From positions 1 through 64,000 of the forward strand of contig NZ_JBLXDO010000006.1 in NCBI RefSeq assembly GCF_048263965.1: a stretch of DNA of 64,000 nucleotides, written 5' to 3'. Of this stretch, positions 31,547 through 40,149 are shown piece after piece. The notes under the pieces were generated by a model. That model searched no databases and was not told where the DNA came from. It was given only the letters and a program-made list of their open reading frames with translations. The stretch's first letter is position 1. Every line of letters begins with the position of its first letter. The translations under genes and the position numbers were made by a program. The DNA is from Ferrimonas sp048263965 (lineage in GTDB: Bacteria > Pseudomonadota > Gammaproteobacteria > Enterobacterales > Shewanellaceae).

Positions 31547-31906
31547 ATGCTGACCAAGATTCTGGTCACCCTGCTGGTGATTACCGTGGTGCTTATGGGG
31601 ACCAAGAGGCGCGCCCCCGAGCGTAAGCGGGATGCCGAACTCCCCTCCATGGCATCCAGCTGGCTGCGTTTTCTGGCGCCTGCCATCGCCGGAGTGGTAA
31701 TGCTGGTGGCGGCGGCTTTCTCCGGTTGGCAGTGGTATCAGGGACAGCAGATTTTGCAGATACGCATTATCGATGCAGAACACCAGAGTGAAACCCTCTA
31801 CGAAGTGTATCGAAAGGATCTGGACGGAAGACACTTTACCACTCGCGATGGCCTCTATGTGGAGTTGGGCAGTACCGAGCGCATGGAAATTTCTCCAATA
31901 GAATAA
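31547..31906 (+). CDS. Small hypothetical membrane protein
   Basis: This 119-residue protein has a hydrophobic N-terminal helix (about 2-17), a basic loop (GTKRRAPERKRD), and a second helix (about 42-60), then a 55-residue soluble tail with QILQIRIIDAEHQSETLYEV and RHFTTRDGLYVELGSTERME. The tail has the feel of a small beta domain. I recall similar proteins downstream of asd in Shewanella relatives but no function. A strong terminator follows. Confidence 0.7.
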   Translation: MLTKILVTLLVITVVLMGTKRRAPERKRDAELPSMASSWLRFLAPAIAGVVMLVAAAFSGWQWYQGQQILQIRIIDAEHQSETLYEVYRKDLDGRHFTTRDGLYVELGSTERMEISPIE

Positions 31907-31925
31907 TGACTAAGATTTAAACTTA

Positions 31926-31958
31926 CGGGGCAACGGTTTTCGTTGCCCCGTTTTATTT
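31926..31958 (+). terminator. Rho-independent terminator
   Basis: CGGGGCAACG and CGTTGCCCCG pair perfectly over ten bases with a five-base loop, followed by TTTTATTTT. Confidence 0.93.
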
Positions 31959-32019
31959 TGGCAACAAGTCTGTATTATCTTCGCCAAAGAACAAAAACGA
32001 TCTCCAAGGAGAGCTCCCA

Positions 32020-32967
32020 ATGATCACCGCCTACATTCTACGTAACGATGTGTGGGAAACCCGGGAACTTGGTGTCGAGGATGGCATCCCTGACCACACC
32101 CTGTGGATCGATCTGTTTCGCCCCGACGACGATGAGCGTCAGTGGTTGTCGCGTTACCTGTATGAAGAGGCCCCGGACGAAGAGGACATCAACGAGATTG
32201 AGGCCTCTGCGCGTTTCTATCTGGATAACGACGGACTGCACATCAACTCCCTGTTTCCGCAGCGGGTGGGCCATGAGGTCCGAGCCATCAACGTTTTCTT
32301 CCTGGTTCAGCCCAGCCGCCTGTTTACCATTCGTGAAGAGGATGTGGGCCTGATTCGTCTGATGCGCAACTACCTGCGTCTGGGCAGGGTGGAGGCGGAC
32401 CGCCCAGAAGCCCTGCTGGTGGAGCTGTTCAACTTGAAGGTGGATTACCTGTCGGATCAGCTGGAGGATGTCTACACCGTACTGGATGAGTTGTCCGAAG
32501 AGGTGTTTGATAACGACAAGCTGGACGAGGTGTTCAAGCAGATCACCCTGCAGGAGGATGGAAACGGTAAGATTCGTCTGGCTCTGCTGGATACCCAGCG
32601 GGGTCTGCGCTTCATGCAGCGTTATTATCGTCGCCACCTGCAAGAGGAGGAGATTAAGGACGTCAAAGAGATGCTGTCCGACATCGAATCCCTGCTGCCC
32701 CACACCCAGTTCCTGTTCGACAAGATCAACTTCCTATTGGATGCGGCCATGGGCTTCACCAGTTTGCAGCAGAACAAGATCATCAAGATCTTCTCGGTTG
32801 CCGCCGTGGTGTTCCTGCCACCGACCTTGATCGCCTCCATCTATGGAATGAACTTTATCTCTATGCCTGAGCTGCGCTGGGAGATTGGTTACCCCCTGGC
32901 CCTGGGACTGATGCTGTCCAGTGCCGTAGGCACCTACTGGTTCTTTAAGCGCAAGGGCTGGCTGTAG
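32020..32967 (+). CDS. corA: CorA-family magnesium/cobalt channel
   Basis: This 315-residue pentameric inner-membrane channel takes up Mg2+ and Co2+. A large soluble domain with long helices (EDVYTVLDELSEEVFDNDKL, and the helix after it) is followed by two C-terminal membrane helices; the pore signature YGMNF follows the first of them, and the protein ends with the positively charged tail FFKRKGWL. Length equals E. coli CorA. AAGGAGAG precedes the ATG at 32020. Confidence 0.95.
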   Translation: MITAYILRNDVWETRELGVEDGIPDHTLWIDLFRPDDDERQWLSRYLYEEAPDEEDINEIEASARFYLDNDGLHINSLFPQRVGHEVRAINVFFLVQPSRLFTIREEDVGLIRLMRNYLRLGRVEADRPEALLVELFNLKVDYLSDQLEDVYTVLDELSEEVFDNDKLDEVFKQITLQEDGNGKIRLALLDTQRGLRFMQRYYRRHLQEEEIKDVKEMLSDIESLLPHTQFLFDKINFLLDAAMGFTSLQQNKIIKIFSVAAVVFLPPTLIASIYGMNFISMPELRWEIGYPLALGLMLSSAVGTYWFFKRKGWL

Positions 32968-33017
32968 TTGCGGGGCTGGGCTACAATGCCGCCCAAATTT
33001 TTCAGATGGAGCGCATC

Positions 33018-33296
33018 ATGGCCAGAGCCTCGGCACGACATATCCTGGTAAAGACAGAACAGGAAGCCCTGAAACTGAAGCAGATGATCGCCAAAGGCGC
33101 GGACTTCGGCCAACTGGCGAAGAAGCACTCCCTGTGCCCCTCCAAGCGTCGCCAGGGAGACCTGGGTGAGTTTGCCCCGGGCCAGATGGTGAAGGCGTTC
33201 GATAACGTCGTCTTCAAGAAGCCGGTGCTGGAAGTGCATGGCCCGGTTAAGACCAAGTTTGGCTATCACCTGATTCAGACCCTCTACCGCAGCTGA
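33018..33296 (+). CDS. ppiC: Peptidyl-prolyl cis-trans isomerase C (parvulin)
   Basis: This 92-residue single-domain parvulin catalyses proline isomerisation in the cytoplasm. It matches PpiC over its length: ASARHILVKTEQEALKLKQ, FGQLAKKHSLCPSKRRQGDL, LGEFAPGQMVKAFDNVVF and VKTKFGYHLIQTLYR. The conserved histidines of the active site are present in the first and last of these. GGAG is six bases upstream of ATG 33018. It is followed by a terminator and lies 50 bases after corA. Confidence 0.94.
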   Translation: MARASARHILVKTEQEALKLKQMIAKGADFGQLAKKHSLCPSKRRQGDLGEFAPGQMVKAFDNVVFKKPVLEVHGPVKTKFGYHLIQTLYRS

Positions 33297-33312
33297 TCCT
33301 GAGCTTGTGGAG

Positions 33313-33346
33313 AAAGCCCGCCATCTGGCGGGCTTTGTGGTTTTTG
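33313..33346 (+). terminator. Rho-independent terminator after ppiC
   Basis: AAAGCCCGCC pairs with GGCGGGCTTT around a four-base loop; the downstream tail is GTGGTTTTT. Confidence 0.85.
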
Positions 33347-33459
33347 CGGTAAATTCCTGTGCGAATAAAGATCAGAAGTGTGATCCTGAACCTGGATCTC
33401 AGCGTACACTTGTACGCATAATGCTGGCCTCATCAAGGCGGTAGCTAGGGGATAGCAAG

Positions 33460-33789
33460 ATGAAACTAAGTTGTGGTCAATGTGGCCAGAGAGTACAACT
33501 GTCTGACATTGTGTGCGGCGAATGTGGTGCCGGTCAGCATATGGAAGCCTTCAGTGGGGTGGATCCCCTGGTGATGCCCAAGAGTCGTCGCCTGACCGCC
33601 TGGCTCAGTTTGTTGTTGGGCGGCCTGGGTGCCCACAAGTTCTACCTGGGACAGCACATCAAGGGCACCCTCTATCTGGCGTTCTGCTGGACCCTGGTGC
33701 CCACCGCTCTGAGCGTAATGGAAGCGGTGCGCACCTTCAGGATGAATACCCAGCAGTTCCAGTTCCGCTTGCGTCAGGCCGCCGGCTGA
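33460..33789 (+). CDS. TM2-domain membrane protein with zinc-ribbon start
   Basis: This 109-residue protein begins with two CxxC pairs (LSCGQCGQRV and VCGECGAG), a likely zinc ribbon, then SRRLTAWLSLLLGGLGAHKF and the rest of a TM2 domain (YLGQHIKGTLYLAF, two helices with the conserved GAHKFYLG turn). TM2 proteins are widespread and of unclear function. The last 16 bases overlap the end of the convergent dehydrogenase-like gene. Confidence 0.82.
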   Translation: MKLSCGQCGQRVQLSDIVCGECGAGQHMEAFSGVDPLVMPKSRRLTAWLSLLLGGLGAHKFYLGQHIKGTLYLAFCWTLVPTALSVMEAVRTFRMNTQQFQFRLRQAAG

Positions 33790-34856
33790 CGCGCCTCGTC
33801 CCTGGGGCAGAGCTCAATGGTGCCGCTGCCGGGCAACTGCTCCACCAGAGCCCAACCCATCAGGGTTGAGGGCGTGTGGTAGCCGCTGGCATCTGCTTGT
33901 GCGAGCAGGTGCTCGGTGACCGCGAGGGCTCCGCTGACGGTGACGTCATAGCCGTTGGCGGTGTGCACCCGCCCCTCAACATACTCGCCCTTGGCGTTAC
34001 GCACCTCGCCCCATACCCAGGTGGTATGGCGCTGCCTCTGGCTGTCGCTGGGGCCTTTCAGATCCCGCTCGATGCGACTCTTGATCAGTCGCTGTACCCA
34101 TGACCAGCCCAGTACGCCTCTGAACAGATTCATTCGCTTCAACTGGGCGATCTTCCTCGGTGACATGGGGATATACACCTCTATATTGTCGATGCCAGTG
34201 CTGTGCCAGGCGGTGGACACGTCCCCCCAGGGGATAGCCACCGCCATCTTGGGTTCATGGCCGAAGGCGATGGTACGGGTGTAGGTTGCCAGTGGTGTCT
34301 TCACCAGTTTGCCCTTGCGGCGAACCATGCTGCCCTGGGGCAGTGCTTCCACCGACGTCTTGGCCGTCCCCGGCGAGAAGCCGGAGCGACTGTCAAACCC
34401 CAGGGCCAGGTGATTGGCGTCCGGTAGGGCGGCTTTCAGACGGGCCGCCAGACAGTCGGTGGGGATAACGTCAAACCCCACTCCGGGAATCAGCACGATT
34501 CCTGCAGTTCGCGCCCTGTCGTCCAGGGCGGCAGCGCGCTCAAACACCTCCACCTCTCCGGTGATGTCCAGATAGTGACAGCCATACCTGAGGCAAGCCT
34601 GCATCATCGGCTCGGCGGTGGCGGAGAAGGGGCCGGCACAGTGCAACACCAGGCCGACATCACCCAGGGCATCGGCGCGGATCTGCTCCAGAGAGAAACT
34701 GCGGCATTCCAGGCCGAGTTCATTGGCCAGGGGACGAATCTTTTCGGCGCTTCTGCCGGCCAGTATGGGGCTCAGTCCTCGCTTCACTGCCTCCCGGGCG
34801 ATCAGCTCTCCGGTGTAGCCATTGGCTCCATATATCATCCATTTGAGGTTGGTCAT
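33774..34856 (-). CDS. Saccharopine-dehydrogenase-like oxidoreductase
   Basis: This 360-residue protein has an N-terminal Rossmann domain with MIYGANGYTGELIAREAVKR, RYGCHYLDITGEVEVFE and PGVGFDVIPTDCLAARLK, the pattern of the saccharopine dehydrogenase/trans-acting enoyl reductase family. Members act on acyl or keto groups in lipid and polyketide metabolism rather than on saccharopine. It starts directly after the TAG stop of the upstream SDR gene, so the pair form an operon divergent from the acyl-CoA dehydrogenase operon. Confidence 0.82.
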   Translation of the reverse strand: MTNLKWMIYGANGYTGELIAREAVKRGLSPILAGRSAEKIRPLANELGLECRSFSLEQIRADALGDVGLVLHCAGPFSATAEPMMQACLRYGCHYLDITGEVEVFERAAALDDRARTAGIVLIPGVGFDVIPTDCLAARLKAALPDANHLALGFDSRSGFSPGTAKTSVEALPQGSMVRRKGKLVKTPLATYTRTIAFGHEPKMAVAIPWGDVSTAWHSTGIDNIEVYIPMSPRKIAQLKRMNLFRGVLGWSWVQRLIKSRIERDLKGPSDSQRQRHTTWVWGEVRNAKGEYVEGRVHTANGYDVTVSGALAVTEHLLAQADASGYHTPSTLMGWALVEQLPGSGTIELCPRDEARQPAA

Positions 34857-35633
34857 CTAGGCTCCCTGCGCCTGGCGCAAAATCAGATTGAAGAAGTGTT
34901 CCGGCAACCAGCGTTTCAGCCACCAGGCCTGACGGGATTTGCGATGGGGCAGAATCAAGAACTCGTCTTTACGGGCCCGCTGTACAATGTAGTCGGCCAC
35001 ATCGGCGGCGCTCAGCTCAGAGCGTGCCATCAGTTTGCTCGCTACCTTGGCCATGTTGACGCCCTGGGGGTTGAGTGACTCCAGCAGAGGGCTGGGGAAG
35101 AAGGCGGGGCAGACCACATGCACCCCCACATTGCGGTTGTGCCACTCCAGCCTCAGGGTTTCACTGAGGCTGACCAGGGCTGCCTTGGACACGTTATAGG
35201 TGGCCATGGAGGGGGCGTTGGCCAGGGCGGCCATGGAGGCGATGTTGACCAGGTGACTGCCTGGAGTCATGGCGCCACTGACGGTGCGGCACAGGCGAAC
35301 GGCCGCCATCAGGTTGATCTCCAGACAACGTTGCCATTCGCTGTCCGGCAGGGACTCGAACCGTCCCCCTGAGGCGATGCCGGCATTATTGAACACCCAA
35401 TCGAAGCCGGGCTGGTGCTCCTCCATCAATGATTGCAAGGCATGAAAATAATCGGTGTCCGTCAGGTCGCCGGCCAGTGTCAGGTGGTGCTCACCCAACT
35501 CCTCTTTCAGAGAAGCCAGCGCATCGGCGTCCCGGTCCAGCAGCCACAGTCTGGCCCCCTGGTCCTGCCCCAGTCTGGCCAACTCTTGTCCCAATCCTCC
35601 GGTGGCTCCGGTGATTAACCACTCCTTGTTCAT
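34857..35633 (-). CDS. Short-chain dehydrogenase/reductase (SDR)
   Basis: This 258-residue NAD(P)-dependent enzyme has the SDR cofactor motif TGATGGLGQELARLG, NNAG in WVFNNAGIASGGRF, and the catalytic YNVSK. The C-terminal section (RKSRQAWWLKRWLPEHFFNL) is hydrophobic and basic, as in SDRs that work on membrane-associated lipids. AGGAGG is upstream of the ATG. It is the first gene of the left-hand operon controlled from the palindromic operator at 35652-35665. Confidence 0.88.
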   Translation of the reverse strand: MNKEWLITGATGGLGQELARLGQDQGARLWLLDRDADALASLKEELGEHHLTLAGDLTDTDYFHALQSLMEEHQPGFDWVFNNAGIASGGRFESLPDSEWQRCLEINLMAAVRLCRTVSGAMTPGSHLVNIASMAALANAPSMATYNVSKAALVSLSETLRLEWHNRNVGVHVVCPAFFPSPLLESLNPQGVNMAKVASKLMARSELSAADVADYIVQRARKDEFLILPHRKSRQAWWLKRWLPEHFFNLILRQAQGA

Positions 35634-35651
35634 CAGATACCTCCTGGTAAA

Positions 35652-35665
35652 AACGAACGTTCGTT
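35652..35665. promoter_or_regulatory. Palindromic operator in the divergent acyl-metabolism promoter
   Basis: AACGAACGTTCGTT is a perfect 14-base palindrome between two divergent operons, about 20 bases from the SDR start. TTGACG at 35671 could be the -35 of the right-hand promoter. Its form and the TetR-family gene in the right-hand operon (37589-38296) suggest it is the TetR operator. Confidence 0.65.
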
Positions 35666-35728
35666 CGATATTGACGATAAACTAAACAGCTTGTAGGGTG
35701 AAAACAAGTCTCATCTCGGAAACTGCTT

Positions 35729-36400
35729 ATGGATCTTTATCTGCTCCGTCACGGCCAGGCGATGTTCGGCAGCCCGGATTACGACCAACTGAGCGAACTG
35801 GGACAACGCCAGGCCCTCTGCCTGGGTGAGGAGCTGGCGGGGTGGAACCTGTCTGATGCCACCCTGGTGAGCGGCAGCCTCAAACGCCAGCGCCAGACCC
35901 TGGCAGGCTTGTGCCAGGGCGGAGGGTTTACCTCTACCGACCGGCAGGACCCGGGATTCAACGAGTTGGATATCATGGAGCTGATTCCCCTCTACTGGCC
36001 GGCAGCCTGTGAGCGATTGGGGTTGTCCCTGACCCCAAAGGAAGCCAGTCAGGATATGCGCTACTTCCTGCCTCTGATGAGTGAAGCCCTCAGGGTCTGG
36101 ATCGCCGATCATGGTCAGCGTGAAGGAGAGAGCTTCAGTCAGTTCAGACATCGGGTCCTCGAGGCCATTGCCGAGCACCATCAGGGCAGCAAGCCCACCC
36201 TGGCGGTGACCAGCGGCGGTGTCATCAGCCTGGTTGCCGGGGAGGCCCTTGGCGCTCAAGCCTCTCATATGGCTGAACTTATTCACCAAGTTAATAACTG
36301 TAGTATAACCCACCTGCGCTATGCCCGTGGGCAGTGGCAGTTGCAGGCATTCAATGTAAACGGCCACTTGCGCCGACAGGATATGCTGACATGGAGGTAA
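35729..36400 (+). CDS. Histidine phosphatase family protein (phosphoglycerate-mutase-like)
   Basis: This 223-residue protein starts DLYLLRHGQAMFG with the RHG catalytic histidine, has the second arginine in SGSLKRQRQTL and the second histidine region in LAVTSGGVISLVA. The conserved His of the second motif appears as SG, which is unusual for the family (usually a VxHGG pattern), so activity may be altered. It is the first gene of an operon with an acyl-CoA dehydrogenase, a TetR regulator and a kinase-SDR fusion; a phosphatase fits next to a kinase acting on hydroxyacyl groups. Confidence 0.82.
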   Translation: MDLYLLRHGQAMFGSPDYDQLSELGQRQALCLGEELAGWNLSDATLVSGSLKRQRQTLAGLCQGGGFTSTDRQDPGFNELDIMELIPLYWPAACERLGLSLTPKEASQDMRYFLPLMSEALRVWIADHGQREGESFSQFRHRVLEAIAEHHQGSKPTLAVTSGGVISLVAGEALGAQASHMAELIHQVNNCSITHLRYARGQWQLQAFNVNGHLRRQDMLTWR

Positions 36401-36401
36401 T

Positions 36402-37592
36402 ATGGATTTTTCCCTCTCGCCCGGTCTGAAAACCGCTTGTAACGAAGCCTCCTCCCTGATTCGGGAGCAATTGATCCCTTTGGAGCCCCTGCTGCTCAGT
36501 CACGACTACGGCACCCTGATGGGAGAGTTGGAGGAGGTGCGCCAGAGCGTTCGGGAACTTGGACTGTGGGCGCCGCACCTGCCCACCGAGCTGGGCGGCA
36601 TGGGGCTGTCGCTCCTGGAGTTCGCTCAACTGGCCGAGATTCTGGGCTACTCGCCCCTGGGGCACTTTGCCTTTGGCTGTCAGGCGCCGGATGCGGGCAA
36701 TGCCGAGTTGCTGCTCCACTGCGGCACAGCCGAACAGCGCAGCCGTTATCTGGAGCCTTTGGCGAAAGGGGAGATTCGCAGTTGCTTCGCCATGACAGAG
36801 CGTCAATTGGCCGGCTCCAATCCGCTGATGATGAACAGTGAAGCGGAGTTCGATGGCGAGCGCTGGCACCTGAACGCCCACAAGTGGTTTACCACAGCCG
36901 CCGAGGGGGCCGAATTCGCCATAGTGATGGCGAAGACCCACCCGGAAGCACCGCCTCACCAGCAGGCGTCCATGTTGCTGGTGCCCATGGACGCCCCCGG
37001 TGTGAGCCGCATCCGCAACATCTCAGTCATGGGCGGAGAGGGCCAGGGGCCCTTCAGTCATGCCGAGATGCTGTTCGACGATGTGAAACTGCCAGCGGAT
37101 GCCTTGCTGGGCAAGGCGGGGCAGGGGTTTGCCCTGGCTCAGGCCAGGTTGGGCCCGGGGCGGATACACCACTGCATGCGTTGGCTGGGGCTGGCTCAGC
37201 GGGCGCTGGATGAGACCATAGGCTACCTGAATCAGCGGGCGATCACCGGTCAGAAGACTCTGGGAGAGCAGCCCCTGGCTCAGGGGATGCTGGCGGAAGC
37301 CGCAGCGGCACACCGCGCCGCACGCTGGTTTGTCCTGCACACCGCCTGGCAGGTGGACAGGGAGGACTTTGCAATGGTGCGGGCAGAGATCGCCATGATC
37401 AAGTTCCACACCGCGCGCATGCTCCAGCAGGTGGTGGATTCAGCGGTCCAGCTTCACGGCGGGCTGGGCGTGACCGACGACACCATACTGGCCTTCCTCT
37501 ATCGGGAGGAGCGGGCTGCTCGCATCTATGATGGCCCCGATGAGGTGCACAAACTGACCGCCGCCAAGCATCTGCTCAGGGCGCATCGATGA
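36402..37592 (+). CDS. Acyl-CoA dehydrogenase, ACAD10/11-like
   Basis: This 396-residue flavoenzyme has the three acyl-CoA dehydrogenase domains: a helical start with LPTELGGMGLSLLEFAQLAE, a middle beta domain with CFAMTERQLAGSNPLMM and HKWFTTAAEGAEFAIVMAKT, and a helical end with QVVDSAVQLHGGLGVTDD and ARIYDGPDEVHKLTAAKHL. The end resembles the human ACAD10/11 and bacterial LvaC branch, in which the dehydrogenase works with an APH-type kinase. Its stop overlaps the TetR ATG by four bases. Confidence 0.9.
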   Translation: MDFSLSPGLKTACNEASSLIREQLIPLEPLLLSHDYGTLMGELEEVRQSVRELGLWAPHLPTELGGMGLSLLEFAQLAEILGYSPLGHFAFGCQAPDAGNAELLLHCGTAEQRSRYLEPLAKGEIRSCFAMTERQLAGSNPLMMNSEAEFDGERWHLNAHKWFTTAAEGAEFAIVMAKTHPEAPPHQQASMLLVPMDAPGVSRIRNISVMGGEGQGPFSHAEMLFDDVKLPADALLGKAGQGFALAQARLGPGRIHHCMRWLGLAQRALDETIGYLNQRAITGQKTLGEQPLAQGMLAEAAAAHRAARWFVLHTAWQVDREDFAMVRAEIAMIKFHTARMLQQVVDSAVQLHGGLGVTDDTILAFLYREERAARIYDGPDEVHKLTAAKHLLRAHR

Positions 37593-38296
37593 GTGACATC
37601 TCCTGCTCTCTGGAGCAGTTTCGGCGGCAACTGCAGTGGCAGCCTGACGGTGTGTGGCAGAGCTTTCGGGAACATTGTCTGCCCCAACTGAACCAGAAGA
37701 ACCCCAAGCGCACCGATGCCAGGCTGGCGGCCATCATCAATGCCACCTTTGAGTTGGCGAACCTTAAGGGGTTCCATGCCATGACCCTGCGTCAGCTCAG
37801 CGAGGCAAGCGGTCTCAGCCTTGGGGGACTCTACGGCTACTTCGACAGCAAGGAGGCGCTGGCCGCCTCCATTCACCGCTTCATTCGGGTTCAGTTCGAA
37901 CGGGTGCTGCTGCCGATGATTCGAGCCTTGCCCCAGGAGCAGCAACTTCAGGCGATTTGCCGCTATCACCTCTACCTGAGTGAACTGATGCAACCCTGGT
38001 TTTACTTCACCTATATGGAGGCCCGCCATCAGAGCGACACCCTTCGCCGGGAGGCGCTGGCCTTGAGTGAACAGGTGGATGATGAGCTGCACCGAAGCCT
38101 GATGCAGCTGGGGAAGGTGGAGCAACCGGTGATCGCCGTAGGCTTGCTTAAGCACCTGTTGCAGGGCTGGTACCTGCGACGAAGCCATTTTCGTAAAGCC
38201 GGTGTCAGTGTGGATGCCTATACCGACTACCTGCTCAATCGAGTTCAACTACTGTGTCATGGAGAGACCAGCAATGACCCAATTCCTCAACCTTGA
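37589..38296 (+). CDS. TetR-family transcriptional regulator
   Basis: This 235-residue regulator has a TetR helix-turn-helix at about 50-95 (NATFELANLKGFHAMTLRQL, then SEASGLSLGGLYGYFDSKEAL) after an unusually long 45-residue N-terminal section. The C-terminal two thirds are helical and would bind a ligand, likely an acyl-CoA. It is embedded between the dehydrogenase and the kinase-SDR genes, overlapping both, so it is made with them. The palindrome at 35652 is its probable operator. Confidence 0.9.
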   Translation: MSDISCSLEQFRRQLQWQPDGVWQSFREHCLPQLNQKNPKRTDARLAAIINATFELANLKGFHAMTLRQLSEASGLSLGGLYGYFDSKEALAASIHRFIRVQFERVLLPMIRALPQEQQLQAICRYHLYLSELMQPWFYFTYMEARHQSDTLRREALALSEQVDDELHRSLMQLGKVEQPVIAVGLLKHLLQGWYLRRSHFRKAGVSVDAYTDYLLNRVQLLCHGETSNDPIPQP

Positions 38297-40100
38297 AGCC
38301 CTGCGCGCCTATCTGGCACAGCATCTCCCCCAGTTGGGGGAACTGGCGTCGGTCACCCCCTTCGAAGGGGGTGCCTCCAACCTGAGTTTCAAGCTGGAGT
38401 GCTCGGAACGCACCATAGTGCTGCGCATGCCCCCTCCGGGCACCAAGGCGGCCACCGCCCATGACATGGGCCGGGAGGCGCGGATGCTCTCTGCGGTGGC
38501 GAGCCATTTTTCCCAGGTGCCTCAGGTGCTCCACAGCTGTCAGGATGATCAGGTTCTGGGGTACCCCTTCTTCCTGATGAGTTATGAGCCGGGCGTCATC
38601 TTAAGGCGCAGTTTGCCGGATAACCTGGGGCTGGCCAAAAGCCAGGCGTCTGCCTTGTGCCAAACGATGATGGATACCCTGGTGAAACTCCACAGCCTGC
38701 CCATCGACGGCACGCCCCTGGCGGATCTGGGCAAGCCACAGGGCTATGTGGAGCGCCAGGTCAATGGCTGGAGTGAGCGCTATCGCAGCGCCCTGACACC
38801 GGGTGCCCGGGGCGGAGAGCGGGTCATGAGGTGGTTGGCACAGAACCGTCCGCCGGAGTCTGGCCAGGCGGTGATCCACAACGATTTCAAGTTCGACAAC
38901 CTGGTGCTGAGCCCCGAGGATCCCACCGAGATCCGTGCGGTACTCGACTGGGAGATGGCCACTGTGGGCGACCCCCTGATGGACTTGGGATGCTCCATGG
39001 CCTACTGGGTGGAGGCGGGGGACCCGCCAGAGCTGAAGATGCTCAGACAGATGCCGACCCATCTGCCGGGAATGTGGAGCCGTCGCCAACTGGTGGCCTA
39101 CTACGGTGAGCAGACAGGTCTGGATGTCAGTGGGTTCGCCTACTACTACGTCTTTGGCCTGTTCCGCCTGGCGGTGATTGTCCAGCAGATCTGGTATCGC
39201 TATGTGGAGGGCAGCCGCAAACACCCCGCCTTCGCCCGATTTGGTGAGATGGCCGCGGTACTGATGGACAGGGCGGCGGCAGAGATTGATGAAGTGGAGC
39301 AGGTGGCCGGGCGTCCGGCGTTGTTGCAAAAGATTGAAGGCAGCGGCCTGCTCTCCCTTGAGGGCCGGGTGGCGCTGGTTACCGGCGCCAGTCGGGGCAT
39401 TGGCGAGGCGGTGGCCCGCTTGTACGCGGCCCATGGTGCCAAGGTGATCCTCTCCAGTCGGGATCAGGATGCCCTGGAGGTGGTGGCTGCGGACATCCGT
39501 GAAAGCGGTGGTGACGCCAGGGCGATTGCCTGTCATGGCGGTGACACTGCCCAGATGCAGCAGCTGTTTGAGCGTATCGACGCCGAGTATGGCCGACTGG
39601 ATATCATGGTGAACAACGCGGCGGCCAACCCCTATTTTGGCCACATTCTGGATACCCCCAGAGAGGCGATGGCGAAAACCATCGAGGTGAATCTGGCCGG
39701 ATACTTCCAGTTTGCCCAGTTGGCGGGCCAGAGGATGCGAGAGCAGGGGGGTGGGGTAATCATCAACACCGCCTCGGTCAATGGCCGCATTCCGGCGCCA
39801 GGGCAGGGGATCTACTCCATCACCAAGGCGGCGGTGAACAGCATGACCGCTGCCTTTGCCAAGGAGTGCGCCCGCTACAATATCCGGGTGAATGCGGTCC
39901 TGCCGGGATTAACGGAGACCAAGTTTGCGTCGGCATTGACGGACAATCCGGCGCTGCTGCAGCAGATCCTGGGGCTGATTCCCCAGGGCAGGGCGGCGCA
40001 GCCCGCCGAGATTGCCCCCGCCTTCCTGTTCCTGGCGTCCGATGCGGCGGCCTACATCACCGGCATCGAGTTGCCGGTGGATGGCGGCTACCTGGCCTGA
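38274..40100 (+). CDS. Fused APH-type kinase and short-chain dehydrogenase
   Basis: This 608-residue protein joins two enzymes. Residues 1-350 are an aminoglycoside-phosphotransferase-like kinase of the ACAD10/11-LvaA type: EGGASNLSFKL, the catalytic VIHNDFKFDNLVLSP and the metal motif VLDWEMATVGDPLMDLG. Residues 360-608 are an SDR with ALVTGASRGIGEAVARLYA, MVNNAAANPYFGHIL and the catalytic YSITKAAVNSM. In other bacteria these are separate lva-type genes. ATG 38274 has GGAGAG 7 bases upstream and lies within the end of the TetR gene. Phosphorylation of 4-hydroxyacyl-CoA is the likely reaction of the kinase half. Confidence 0.88.
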   Translation: MTQFLNLEALRAYLAQHLPQLGELASVTPFEGGASNLSFKLECSERTIVLRMPPPGTKAATAHDMGREARMLSAVASHFSQVPQVLHSCQDDQVLGYPFFLMSYEPGVILRRSLPDNLGLAKSQASALCQTMMDTLVKLHSLPIDGTPLADLGKPQGYVERQVNGWSERYRSALTPGARGGERVMRWLAQNRPPESGQAVIHNDFKFDNLVLSPEDPTEIRAVLDWEMATVGDPLMDLGCSMAYWVEAGDPPELKMLRQMPTHLPGMWSRRQLVAYYGEQTGLDVSGFAYYYVFGLFRLAVIVQQIWYRYVEGSRKHPAFARFGEMAAVLMDRAAAEIDEVEQVAGRPALLQKIEGSGLLSLEGRVALVTGASRGIGEAVARLYAAHGAKVILSSRDQDALEVVAADIRESGGDARAIACHGGDTAQMQQLFERIDAEYGRLDIMVNNAAANPYFGHILDTPREAMAKTIEVNLAGYFQFAQLAGQRMREQGGGVIINTASVNGRIPAPGQGIYSITKAAVNSMTAAFAKECARYNIRVNAVLPGLTETKFASALTDNPALLQQILGLIPQGRAAQPAEIAPAFLFLASDAAAYITGIELPVDGGYLA

Positions 40101-40149
40101 TCCTTTAAGCGTGTGAGCACGTATCAGACAGGTCTGAAAGGAGAGTACT

